Of a stretch of DNA of 64,000 nt, positions 47,767 to 56,426 are shown piece by piece. The translations under genes and the position numbers were made by a program. The DNA is taken from positions 62,001 through 126,000 of the forward strand of contig JBAZHE010000001.1 in NCBI GenBank assembly GCA_041652555.1, written 5' to 3'. Numbering within the stretch: the stretch's first letter is position 1; each line of letters begins with the position of its first letter. Origin of the DNA: JBAZHE01 sp041652555 (GTDB lineage Bacteria > Patescibacteriota > Patescibacteriia > Patescibacteriales > WJLG01). The notes below the pieces were generated by a model. The model saw only the letters and a list, made by a program, of their open reading frames with translations, searched no databases and was not told the origin of the DNA.

Positions 47767-50460
47767 ATGGAAATGTCACATCATTTAAGCGAAAAAAGGT
47801 TGGATAAGATTTTTAATCCGCAGACTATTGCGGTTATTGGTGCTTCTGATAAACAGGGCGGAGTTGGCAATGCTTTGATGAAAAATTTGATTGGTAATAA
47901 TTATCAAGGGATTGTTTATCCGGTTAATCCTAATCGTGAAAGCGTGCAGGGGATTAAAGCTTATGTGAAGGTTTCGGATATTCCGGACAAGATTGATTTG
48001 GCAATTATTTGTACTCCGGCGGTGACTGTGCCGGCGATTGTTGAGGAGTGTGGTCAGGCTGGGGTTTCCGGTTTGGTTATTATTTCTTCTGGTTTTGATG
48101 AAATTGGCGAGAAGGGCAAAAAAATGAGTGAAGAAATTTTGTCTATCGCTAACACTTATAATATGCGCGTAGTTGGGCCGAATTGCCTTGGCTTTATTCG
48201 TCCGTCAATCAATCTTAATGCTAGCTTTGCCAACAAAATGGCTTTGCCCGGGCATATTGCTTTTATTTCTCAATCAGGGGCGCTTTGTACTTCTATTCTT
48301 GACTGGTCAGTAAAAAATAATGTTGGTTTTTCTCATTTTGTTTCAATTGGTTCTAATATTGATATTTCTTTTCATGATTTGATTGATTATTTCGGTGATG
48401 ATCCAGAGACTGATAGTATTTTGATTTATATGGAGTCTTTGAAAGAGGCGCGAAAGTTTATGAGTGCGGCGCGGGCGTTTTCTCGTAAAAAACCAATTGT
48501 AGTTTTGAAAGTTGGACGCACTGAGGCTGGTTCTCGTGCAGCTAAGTCGCATACTGGAGCGATTACTGGTAATGATTCGGTTTATGATGCGGCCTTTGAA
48601 CGTGCTGGCATTATTCGTGTTGATGGTGCTTTGGAACTTTTTCATGTAGCAAAAAGTTTGGCTATGCAAAAACGCCCACTTGATAATCGTGTGGCGGTAA
48701 TTACTAATGCTGGTGGTCCTGGTGTTATTGCGGCTGATCGTTTGGCCTTAAAAGGTGGGCGTTTAGCAGAGCTGTCACATAAGACAGTTGAAGCTTTAAA
48801 AAATATTTTGCCGGCATCCGCTTCCACTGTTAATCCAGTTGATATTTTGGGTGATGCTGATTCTTTGCGTTATCGTCAGGCCGTGGAATTATGCTTAGAA
48901 GACTCTGGAGTTGATGCAGCTTTGATAATTTTGACACCGCAAGAAATGACTAGCCCGACTGATGTAGCGCGGCAAATTGTTTCGGTCCAAAACAAAAAAG
49001 GTAAAATGATTTTTGCTTCTTGGATGGGTGGCGACGATGTAGCTGAAGGGCGGGTGATTTTGGAGCAAGGAAATATTCCAATATATAGAACGCCAGAAGA
49101 GGCGGTTGATATTTTTATGTATGTTGATAGTTACCGCAAACGTTTGGAATTTTTGAAAGAAACTCCAGGGTCTATTCCACATGCTTTTAAACCAAAAACT
49201 GAGGCAAATAAAAAATTAATTGAAAAAGTTGTTGCTTCTGGGCGAACGGTTTTGACTGAAATTGAAGCTAAAGAAATGATTGCTAATTACGGAATTCCAG
49301 TAGCAAAAAATGGTGTCGCCAATTCGGCTACCGAGGCTGGAGAGATTGCTGAAAAAACAGGCTTCCCAGTAGTGATGAAAATTCTTTCGCCTGATATTTT
49401 ACACAAGACTGACATTGGCGGTGTAAAATTAAATATTAATTCTAAAGCCGAAGCAGAAAAGGCTTACAAAGAAATAATAGCGGGCGCGAAAAAGGGCGCA
49501 CCTAAGGCAAAAATCGATGGCGTATTTATTGAGGTAATGACCAAGAAGCGCTACGAGCTTTTGATTGGTTGTAAGAAGGATGAGGTTTTTGGCCCGGCGA
49601 TTGTTTTTGGTATGGGTGGTGTGGCCGTGGAAGTTTTTCGTGATACAGCGGTTGGTTTGCCACCGTTGAATATGTCTCTGGCTTTAAAAATGATTCAAGA
49701 AACAAAAATTTATAAATTATTAAAAGGTTATCGCGGAATGCCTGGAGTTGATATTCCCGCAATTCAATTTTTGCTTTATAAATTTGCTTATTTGGTAAGT
49801 GATTTTCCGGAGATAAAAGAATTAGATATTAATCCTTTTGCGGTTGATGAAAAGGGTGGTGTGGTTTTGGATGCTAAAGTTATTTTGGATGAAAAAGTTT
49901 TAGGCGTAAAACATAAACCTTATTCACATCTGGTAATTTCTCCTTATCCTCGCGAGTATGAGAAGAAGATTGTTCTAGAAAATAAGAAAAATATTTTAAT
50001 TCGTCCGATTCGTCCAGAAGATGAAGATTTAGAAATGGAGATGATAAATAATTTTTCTGCTACCACGATGCGTGATAGGTTTTTAGGTAAAGTTAAAAAA
50101 GTTAATTTGGAAATGTTGCGTGGTTTTACGCAAATAGATTATGATCGTGAAATTGCTTTGGTTGCAGAAACAGAGGAACGCAAAAAGAAAAAATTTGTTG
50201 GTGTTGTGCGTTTGGCTATTGACCCATACAATGAATCCGCCCTGTTAACAATCGCTCTAGTTGACTCCTGGCAAGAAATGACTTTAGGCAGTGAAATGAT
50301 TGATTATATGTTAGACATTGCCCGCGCTCGAGGCGTGAAAAAAGTTTGGATGGAATTTTTTCCAACTAATAAAAGAATCATAAAAATCCTAACCAAACGC
50401 AATTTTACAATGAAAGAAAAGGGGAGTATTATGGTTGGAGAGTTGGAATTAGAAGACTAA
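47767..50460 (+). CDS. Acetate-CoA ligase (ADP-forming), fused alpha-beta, with C-terminal GNAT domain
   Basis: The enzyme converts acetyl-CoA, ADP and phosphate to acetate, CoA and ATP. The 897-residue product has a CoA-binding domain (FNPQTIAVIGASDKQGGVGN), succinyl-CoA-ligase-like domains with the phospho-His262 in AKSHTGAITGND, and an ATP-grasp domain (about 498-715; GFPVVMKILSPDILHKTDIGGVKLNI). A GNAT acetyltransferase domain follows (about 744-895; ILIRPIRPEDEDLEMEMI, ARARGVKKVWMEFFPTNKRIIKIL). It could acetylate proteins in Pat-like fashion. Combined with pyruvate:ferredoxin oxidoreductase it would yield ATP. Confidence 0.93.
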   Translation: MEMSHHLSEKRLDKIFNPQTIAVIGASDKQGGVGNALMKNLIGNNYQGIVYPVNPNRESVQGIKAYVKVSDIPDKIDLAIICTPAVTVPAIVEECGQAGVSGLVIISSGFDEIGEKGKKMSEEILSIANTYNMRVVGPNCLGFIRPSINLNASFANKMALPGHIAFISQSGALCTSILDWSVKNNVGFSHFVSIGSNIDISFHDLIDYFGDDPETDSILIYMESLKEARKFMSAARAFSRKKPIVVLKVGRTEAGSRAAKSHTGAITGNDSVYDAAFERAGIIRVDGALELFHVAKSLAMQKRPLDNRVAVITNAGGPGVIAADRLALKGGRLAELSHKTVEALKNILPASASTVNPVDILGDADSLRYRQAVELCLEDSGVDAALIILTPQEMTSPTDVARQIVSVQNKKGKMIFASWMGGDDVAEGRVILEQGNIPIYRTPEEAVDIFMYVDSYRKRLEFLKETPGSIPHAFKPKTEANKKLIEKVVASGRTVLTEIEAKEMIANYGIPVAKNGVANSATEAGEIAEKTGFPVVMKILSPDILHKTDIGGVKLNINSKAEAEKAYKEIIAGAKKGAPKAKIDGVFIEVMTKKRYELLIGCKKDEVFGPAIVFGMGGVAVEVFRDTAVGLPPLNMSLALKMIQETKIYKLLKGYRGMPGVDIPAIQFLLYKFAYLVSDFPEIKELDINPFAVDEKGGVVLDAKVILDEKVLGVKHKPYSHLVISPYPREYEKKIVLENKKNILIRPIRPEDEDLEMEMINNFSATTMRDRFLGKVKKVNLEMLRGFTQIDYDREIALVAETEERKKKKFVGVVRLAIDPYNESALLTIALVDSWQEMTLGSEMIDYMLDIARARGVKKVWMEFFPTNKRIIKILTKRNFTMKEKGSIMVGELELED

Positions 50461-50462
50461 TT

Positions 50463-50536
50463 TGTCATTCCCGTAAAAACGGGAATCTAGGATTCTGCGT
50501 GATAAAGCTGGATTCCCGCCTTCGTGGGAATGACAC
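50463..50536. repeat. Intergenic inverted repeat, family E
   Basis: TGTCATTCCCGTAAAAACGG and CCCGCCTTCGTGGGAATGACA-type arms lie between the ligase stop and murJ. Confidence 0.9.
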
Positions 50537-50543
50537 ACTTTAA

Positions 50544-52139
50544 ATGATTAAAAAGTTTTTTAATAAGGAAATAAATAGTATTACGATCGCGGCGGTGATA
50601 ATCGCTGGGTCGTCTTTGGTTAGTCGTTTGCTTGGGGTTTTGCGCGACCGTATTTTGGCGGGTCAATTTGGTGCCGGGCAGACTCTTGATGTTTATTATG
50701 CGGCTTTTCGTGTGCCGGATTTTATTTTTAATATTGTGGTAATGGGCGCGATTACAGCTGGGTTGGTGCCGGTTTTTACCGGTTTAATTAACGACCGTAA
50801 AGATGGCAAACAGACGCTTTTTAGTAATGACAATAAAGAGGCTTGGGCGCTTATAAACAATCTTTTAAACCTTTTGCTTTTGGCTTTGGCGGTTTTGTCA
50901 GTACTTGGGTTTATTTTTGCCGCGCCTTTGATGAAGATTTTGGCGCCAGGGTTTTCTGATGAGGCGATGAGACAGGCAACCGGATTAACTAGGATTATGT
51001 TTTTGTCGCCGATATTTTTGGGAATTTCTAGTATTTTTGGTGGTGTTTTGCAGTCGTTTAAAAGATTTTTTGCTTATTCATTTGCCCCGATACTTTATAA
51101 CCTTGGTATAATTATGGGCGCTTTATTTTTTGTGCCGGTTTTGGGTATTTATGGATTGGCCTGGGGTGTGGTTTTTGGCGCTGCTTTGCATATGGTAATT
51201 CAGATGTCTGGTGTTTTTTCTTTAAATTATAAATATAAAATATTTTTGAATTTAACCAGCAAGAATTTGCGAAAAATTCTTTCTATGATGGTGCCACGCA
51301 CCTTAACCTTAGCCTCTTCGCAAATTAATTTAATGGCTATTACAGCCATTGCTTCAACTTTGGTTACTGGTTCGGTAACTATTTTTAATCTGGCTAATAA
51401 TTTGCAATATTTTCCTGTTGGTATTTTTGGAATATCTTTTGCGGTGGCAGCCTTTCCGACCTTAGCTGCAGTTGCTTGGAGTAAAGATAAAACTATTAAT
51501 AGTTTTTCTGGCACTTTTCGCCAAATACTTTTTTTTATAGTTCCATCTACGGTTTTGTTTTTGACTTTGCGCGCTCAATTAACACGTTTGGTTTTGGGTT
51601 CTGGTCTTTTTGATTGGAATGCTACGGTGTTGACGATGAATGCTTTAGGGTATTTTGCTTTGAGCTTTTTTGCGCAAGCGACAATTCCATTATTAATTAG
51701 AGTTTTTTATGCGCGTCAAGATTCACGTACTCCGTTTTTGATTAGTTTAGTTTCAGTTGGCGCTAATATAGTATTATCTATAGTTTTGGGTGGACGTATG
51801 GGCGTAGTTGGTTTGGCCTTGGCTTTTTCAATTTCTAGTATTTTAAATTTTATTTTGCTTTGGATATTTTTGCGTCATTATCTTGGCACTTTGGACGAGA
51901 GAAGAGTTATTGTGTCAGCAGCCAAATTTTCTCTCGCTTCTCTAGCGGCTGGCTTTGCTCTGCAAGCCGTTAAAGAGTTTTTGGGTGGCAAAGTTAATAT
52001 GGACAAAGTCTGGGGACTTTTGGTCCAAGGCGGAACAGCAACCTTAGTTGGCATTGGCGTATATTTGTTAATTTGCTATCTTTTACGCAGCGAAGAAATG
52101 GACAGCTTCTGGCAGTCTTTTAAGTGCCGTTTTTTATAA
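50544..52139 (+). CDS. murJ: Lipid II flippase MurJ
   Basis: MurJ moves lipid II across the membrane for peptidoglycan synthesis. The 531-residue polytopic protein has about 14 membrane segments and the MVF/MurJ pattern: AAVIIAGSSLVSRLLGVLRDRILAGQFGAGQTLDVYYAAFRVPDFIFN, APGFSDEAMRQATGLTRIMFLSPIFLG and GISFAVAAFPTLAAVAW. The start ATG lies a few bases after a family E repeat. It agrees with the peptidoglycan-cleaving enzymes elsewhere in the window. Confidence 0.96.
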   Translation: MIKKFFNKEINSITIAAVIIAGSSLVSRLLGVLRDRILAGQFGAGQTLDVYYAAFRVPDFIFNIVVMGAITAGLVPVFTGLINDRKDGKQTLFSNDNKEAWALINNLLNLLLLALAVLSVLGFIFAAPLMKILAPGFSDEAMRQATGLTRIMFLSPIFLGISSIFGGVLQSFKRFFAYSFAPILYNLGIIMGALFFVPVLGIYGLAWGVVFGAALHMVIQMSGVFSLNYKYKIFLNLTSKNLRKILSMMVPRTLTLASSQINLMAITAIASTLVTGSVTIFNLANNLQYFPVGIFGISFAVAAFPTLAAVAWSKDKTINSFSGTFRQILFFIVPSTVLFLTLRAQLTRLVLGSGLFDWNATVLTMNALGYFALSFFAQATIPLLIRVFYARQDSRTPFLISLVSVGANIVLSIVLGGRMGVVGLALAFSISSILNFILLWIFLRHYLGTLDERRVIVSAAKFSLASLAAGFALQAVKEFLGGKVNMDKVWGLLVQGGTATLVGIGVYLLICYLLRSEEMDSFWQSFKCRFL

Positions 52140-52232
52140 AATCTAGTCTGGGAAATTGATATAGTTTTACAGAGTTTATATAATTATATTGTTGTTTGTT
52201 CATTTCTAAAGAAAGGAGATTATTGGTTTTAT

Positions 52233-52310
52233 ATGAACAAACGTATTGTTCTTTTTTTGTTTCCCTGTATTTTAAAACAGGTAAAAATTTGTTCTTTCAA
52301 TCATTCTTAA
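52233..52310 (+). CDS. Possible 25-codon leader ORF upstream of the M23 lipoprotein
   Basis: ATG 52233 follows AAAGGAG by 14 bases and reads MNKRIVLFLFPCILKQVKIC... to TAA 52310, ending 13 bases before the TTG start of the next gene. It could be a translated leader; the long spacing makes this tentative. Confidence 0.35.
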   Translation: MNKRIVLFLFPCILKQVKICSFNHS

Positions 52311-52323
52311 TAGGAGGAAAATT

Positions 52324-52968
52324 TTGAAGAATCTTGTATTAGTATGCCTCATTGTAATCACCGCCATTTATTTTAGCAGTTGTAATCGTTCCGACATTTC
52401 ACCTGTAAGCACTTCAACAATTGAACCCAGCACAACCGCCGGTATAGGGGATTATAATTCTTGTCCATGGAATTGGAACATGCCTTTCATCGGAAGTGCT
52501 TATGTTACCTGCGGCTATGGTTGTGGTTATCATACAGGCAACATATACTATTCCATCGATCTTTCAGGTGGAGGAGCGGCAAGCGGTGAACCTGTTAAAG
52601 CGTCTGCTTCCGGATATGTGCAATATGCAGATTGGGATCCTAATGGTAATTGGGGGTATGGAAATCAGGTAATAGTGGAAGCTGGCCCAACTGGACAACC
52701 AAATGGGAACCGATATCTTTACAGAGTTGCTCATTTAAGCAGTATTTCAGTGCAAGCTGGATGGTGGGTTGAAAAAGGAACAGTGTTGGGTTATGTAGGC
52801 TCTACTGGAAATTCCACCGGTGCTCATATTCATTTTGAAATAAGAAGAGGTAGCTATGCCGGTTATGGTGGCATATATGGAGATAGCTTTCCTCCTGATT
52901 ATGATACGGGTATAGATGGATATGACGGTTGCGACGATTATTGTCAGATATCTTCGGAATTTCAATGA
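52324..52968 (+). CDS. M23-family (LytM-like) peptidase lipoprotein
   Basis: The gene uses TTG as start, fixed by AGGAGG seven to eight bases upstream. The lipobox AIYFSSC gives a lipidated Cys20. The M23 fold shows VTCGYGCGYHTGNIYYSIDLSG (zinc His and Asp), GEPVKASASGYVQYADWD, VEKGTVLGYVGSTGNSTGAHIHFEIR (HxH). M23 enzymes cut peptide cross-links in peptidoglycan. The C-terminus is rich in Gly, Tyr and Asp and has two extra Cys. It is likely on the outer face of the membrane. Confidence 0.92.
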   Translation: MKNLVLVCLIVITAIYFSSCNRSDISPVSTSTIEPSTTAGIGDYNSCPWNWNMPFIGSAYVTCGYGCGYHTGNIYYSIDLSGGGAASGEPVKASASGYVQYADWDPNGNWGYGNQVIVEAGPTGQPNGNRYLYRVAHLSSISVQAGWWVEKGTVLGYVGSTGNSTGAHIHFEIRRGSYAGYGGIYGDSFPPDYDTGIDGYDGCDDYCQISSEFQ

Positions 52969-53058
52969 TTTTTCGGGAGGAGAAATTTATATTCTCCTCC
53001 CAAATTTATCAATTAAGTAATTAATATATTTACGTTAGATAATTAAATTAAAAATTAT

Positions 53059-53679
53059 ATGACAACAAACAAAAAATTTTCTAATGGCTTATTTTTCTTT
53101 TTAGCTCTTTTAACGCTAATTTCTTGCAGTTTATTAAATAGCGAAAAAACACAAAAAATGGAAAATAATTCGGAATTATCTGAAAATAATGGCAATAATT
53201 TACTTGATTATAAAAACGCAGAATATGATTTTTCTTTTAAATATCCGAAAAATTTACAAATAAAACTTGATAAAGATAACGTAGATGAATTTAGCCCTGA
53301 CGAATATTGGAGAACAACTTTCGAATCTAACAATTTAAAAACAGATAAAAGCAAAGAAGCTTTTGAAAATGTAATCTCTGGTTATAGAGCAAGCATAGAC
53401 ATTGATCCGAAAACAAAAATTAAAGATTTTGAAGAATTAAAAATGTTGAGCAAATTAGGATCAGGAGGAACGCCAGTTGAAAGAGAAGAATATATTAGTA
53501 AAAATGGAGTAGATTTTATAATCCAGTATCATCAAAACGATAAAAACAAAAATGTAAGCAGAACCGTTTTTGCCTTGTTTAATGGTTTATTTTTTAGAAT
53601 GAATGTTTATGGTGAATACTCAGAAAAAGACAATGTTGATAATTTTATTAGTGATATGATAAGTAGTTTTTCTGTTTAA
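53059..53679 (+). CDS. Lipoprotein with PsbP-like domain, paralogue 1
   Basis: The lipobox LISC gives Cys23. After a polar linker the domain starts NAEYDFSFKYPKNLQIKLD, the usual opening of bacterial PsbP/Mog1-like domains, and ends GLFFRMNVYGEYSEKDNVDNFISDMISSF. It is the same length (206 aa) as the next gene and clearly related to it, so a tandem duplication. The function of these lipoproteins is unknown. Confidence 0.8.
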   Translation: MTTNKKFSNGLFFFLALLTLISCSLLNSEKTQKMENNSELSENNGNNLLDYKNAEYDFSFKYPKNLQIKLDKDNVDEFSPDEYWRTTFESNNLKTDKSKEAFENVISGYRASIDIDPKTKIKDFEELKMLSKLGSGGTPVEREEYISKNGVDFIIQYHQNDKNKNVSRTVFALFNGLFFRMNVYGEYSEKDNVDNFISDMISSFSV

Positions 53680-53705
53680 GATTGATAAGTTTAGTGTAAA
53701 ATTTT

Positions 53706-54326
53706 ATGAAAAAAATTAAAAAGTTTTTTCCAGGTTTGTTATTTTTGCTATTTTTATTATCCGCTTGCAGTAATAATTCAGTTAAAAAAAATCTCAAGAA
53801 AGAATTAAACGATAAACAAGAACCGCAAGAAATAGCCTCTTCGTCAGAAAATTATTCAAAAGAGAATGATTACGAAATTTATAAAAACGAGAAATACGGC
53901 TTGAGTTTTTTCTATCCAAATTATTTGGAAATTATTTTAGACGAGGAAGAGAATGTTCCAACTAATCATCTTTGGCGTTTGATGGTGAATAGTATTTCAA
54001 ACAAGGCAAGTAGTAGTAACGTTGGTTTAATTTCTAATTTTTCAATGGATATAAACTATCCGGCCACTGCAAAAAATTTTGAAGAATTAAAATACCTAGA
54101 TAGTTTGGGTTGCGGTTCTGATGCCGTTAAAGAAGGCGAAGAAGATAAAATTTTACCCGATCAAGAATTTTTTACTCAGATTTTTAAAAAGCCTGGAGAT
54201 AAAGTTTTTATAAGAGTATCAGCTTTATATGAAGGCGCTTTTGTTTTCTTTAATTTCTATGGGTCTTATTCTGAAAAAGAAAAAGTCAAAGAAGAAGCTT
54301 ATAAAATAATAGAAAGTTTTAAATAA
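53706..54326 (+). CDS. Lipoprotein with PsbP-like domain, paralogue 2
   Basis: The lipobox LLSAC gives Cys21. The domain opens NEKYGLSFFYPNYLEIILDEEENVP and ends ALYEGAFVFFNFYGSYSEKEKVKEEAYKIIESF, matching its upstream neighbour position by position (shared KNFEELKYL/KDFEELKML, GSYSEKE/GEYSEKD). It starts 26 bases after paralogue 1 and is followed by a terminator at 54352. Only the general fold can be inferred. Confidence 0.8.
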   Translation: MKKIKKFFPGLLFLLFLLSACSNNSVKKNLKKELNDKQEPQEIASSSENYSKENDYEIYKNEKYGLSFFYPNYLEIILDEEENVPTNHLWRLMVNSISNKASSSNVGLISNFSMDINYPATAKNFEELKYLDSLGCGSDAVKEGEEDKILPDQEFFTQIFKKPGDKVFIRVSALYEGAFVFFNFYGSYSEKEKVKEEAYKIIESFK

Positions 54327-54351
54327 AAGTATCAAAATGAAATTTAAAGAC

Positions 54352-54384
54352 AAACTGCTAGTGTCATAATAGGCGGTTTTTTTT
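54352..54384 (+). terminator. Terminator after the lipoprotein pair
   Basis: AAACTGC pairs with GCGGTTT (one G-U) and a T8 run follows. Confidence 0.7.
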
Positions 54385-54389
54385 GTCGG

Positions 54390-54418
54390 TTGACCTTTGT
54401 GAAAAAAGGCCGTAATAT
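54390..54418 (+). promoter_or_regulatory. Promoter of lepA
   Basis: TTGACC (54390-54395), 17 bases, TAATAT (54413-54418). Confidence 0.6.
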
Positions 54419-54439
54419 GTAGATATAGTGCTAATATAA

Positions 54440-54507
54440 CACACCCTGGCCTAAGTACAGGCCACCCCCGAGATTTCGGGGTTCAGAAACCCTCTTTTTA
54501 GAGGGGA
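54440..54507. repeat. Palindromic element, family A, in the lepA leader
   Basis: CACCCTGGCCTAAGTACAGG, CCCCGAGATTTCGGGG and CCCTCTTTTTAGAGGGG form three hairpins; it is the family A element in reverse orientation. It would be transcribed in the lepA leader. Confidence 0.75.
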
Positions 54508-54520
54508 GTTAATATTTTGT

Positions 54521-56305
54521 ATGAAAAATATTCGCAATTTTTGTATTATCGCTCATATTGACCATGGGAAGTCCACTCTTTCTGACCGAATGCTAGAGAT
54601 TACTGGCACTATTGATAAACGCAAGATGAAAGAGCAGTTTTTGGATAGTATGGAGCTAGAGCGAGAAAGAGGTATTACTATTAAATTAAAGCCCGTTACC
54701 ATGCACTGGAAGGGGTGTATTTTGAATTTGATTGATACTCCTGGGCATGTGGATTTTTCTTATGAGGTTTCTCGTTCTTTGGCGGCTGTAGAGGGTGCGA
54801 TTCTTTTGATAGATTCTACGCAAGGAATTCAAGCGCAGACTTTGGCAAATTTATATTTAGCTTTAAAAGAAGATTTAACTATTATTCCGGTTATTAATAA
54901 AATTGATTTGCCAGCAGCTGATGTTCCTGGTACTAAAGCAGAAATTATTAATTTGATTGGTTGCGCCGAGGAAGATATTCTCCAGGCTTCTGGAAAAACT
55001 GGCGAGGGCGTGGAAAAGATTTTAGATGAAGCTGTAAAAAGAATTCCACCGCCAGAGCCTAACGAAGGAAAACCGGCGCGTGCTTTGATTTTTGATTCTA
55101 GCTACGACGAGTATAAAGGCGTCGTGGCGCATATTCGGGTTATGGATGGCGCTTTTAAGAAAGGTGAAAAGATAAAATTATTCGCTTCTAAAACTCAGAG
55201 TGAGGTTTTGGATATTGGAATTTTTAATCCTGGTTATCAGCCAACTGGAAATTTAGAAGCCGGGGAAGTTGGTTATATTGTTACTAATTTTAAAACTGTA
55301 GCTGAATGTGGTGTTGGTGATACGATTACGACTTTGGCTGATTATGATAAAATTGAGCCGTTAAAAGGTTATGAGCAGGCTAAGCCGATGGTTTTTGCCG
55401 GTGTTTTCCCGCGCGAAGGTAGCGATTTTAAAGATTTGCGCGATGCAATGGATCGTTTAAAATTAAATGATTCATCTTTGATTTATGAGCCAGAGCATTC
55501 CGAGGCTTTGGGCTTTGGTTATCGTTGTGGTTTTTTAGGACTTTTGCATTTAGAAATTTTTCAAGAACGTTTGCGTCGAGAATTTAATCTGGATTTGATT
55601 GTTACTGTTCCTAGCGTGGCGTATAAAGTTTTTTCTAGAGGAGGCCAGAAAGAAGAAATTATTCGCACTCCACAAAAATTACCATCCTTGGGTGAGGTAG
55701 ATAAAATTGAAGAGCCTTGGGTGACTATGGATATTGTTTTACCAAAAGAATATTTAGGCAAAGCCATGGAATTGGCCCAGGAAAAAAGAGGAATTTATAA
55801 AAATCTTGAATATTTAGACGAAAAAAGAGCGATTGTGCATTACCAGATGCCAATGGCTTCTATCTTGACCGATTTTTATGATAAGATTAAGAGTGTCAGT
55901 TCTGGTTATGCTTCTATAAATTATGAATATTTAGATTATCGTCCGGCTAAGGTTGTGCGTTTGGATATTTTGGTGGCCGAAGAAATGGTAGAGGCTTTAT
56001 CAACTATTACTTATGAAGACGATACAACTCGTCGGGGCCGTGAAATAGTTGAGACTTTAAAAGATTCTTTGCCCCAACAAATGTTTGTGGTTAAACTTCA
56101 GGCAGCGGTTGGTGGTAAAGTTATTGCCTCAGAAAGAATAGCGGCCTTACGCAAAGATGTTACCGCTAAGCTCTATGGTGGCGACGTAACCCGTAAGCGT
56201 AAACTCTTAGACAAACAAAAAGAAGGCAAGAAAAAAATGATGAAATCTGGAAAAGGCTCAGTAGAAATTCCACCAGAGACGTTTGTGAAAATACTTAAAA
56301 AATAA
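54521..56305 (+). CDS. lepA: Elongation factor 4 (LepA)
   Basis: EF4 is a ribosomal GTPase that acts on stalled or initiating ribosomes. The 594-residue product has G1 AHIDHGKS (11-18), RGITIK, LIDTPGHVDFSYEV, NKIDLP, domains II-III with GYRCGFLGLLHLEIFQERL, and the LepA-specific C-terminus KDVTAKLYGGDVTRKRKLLDKQKEGKKKMM. Length is typical. A 32-codon membrane ORF and recJ follow. Confidence 0.97.
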   Translation: MKNIRNFCIIAHIDHGKSTLSDRMLEITGTIDKRKMKEQFLDSMELERERGITIKLKPVTMHWKGCILNLIDTPGHVDFSYEVSRSLAAVEGAILLIDSTQGIQAQTLANLYLALKEDLTIIPVINKIDLPAADVPGTKAEIINLIGCAEEDILQASGKTGEGVEKILDEAVKRIPPPEPNEGKPARALIFDSSYDEYKGVVAHIRVMDGAFKKGEKIKLFASKTQSEVLDIGIFNPGYQPTGNLEAGEVGYIVTNFKTVAECGVGDTITTLADYDKIEPLKGYEQAKPMVFAGVFPREGSDFKDLRDAMDRLKLNDSSLIYEPEHSEALGFGYRCGFLGLLHLEIFQERLRREFNLDLIVTVPSVAYKVFSRGGQKEEIIRTPQKLPSLGEVDKIEEPWVTMDIVLPKEYLGKAMELAQEKRGIYKNLEYLDEKRAIVHYQMPMASILTDFYDKIKSVSSGYASINYEYLDYRPAKVVRLDILVAEEMVEALSTITYEDDTTRRGREIVETLKDSLPQQMFVVKLQAAVGGKVIASERIAALRKDVTAKLYGGDVTRKRKLLDKQKEGKKKMMKSGKGSVEIPPETFVKILKK

Positions 56306-56326
56306 TTTAATTTAATCATTTATTAT

Positions 56327-56425
56327 ATGAAAAGAAAAGTGATTGTAAAAATAATGTGGATATTAATTTCCGCCATAGTTATTTTCTCCATGGTAATCTG
56401 GACTTTTGGCGCATCTTTCTTTTAA
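56327..56425 (+). CDS. Possible 32-residue single-pass membrane protein
   Basis: ATG 56327 to TAA 56425 reads MKRKVIVKIMWILISAIVIF then SMVIWTFGASFF: a basic start and one hydrophobic helix. It fits exactly between lepA and recJ, whose ATG lies one base after the stop, which favours a real gene over chance. The function is unknown. Confidence 0.5.
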   Translation: MKRKVIVKIMWILISAIVIFSMVIWTFGASFF

Positions 56426-56426
56426 T

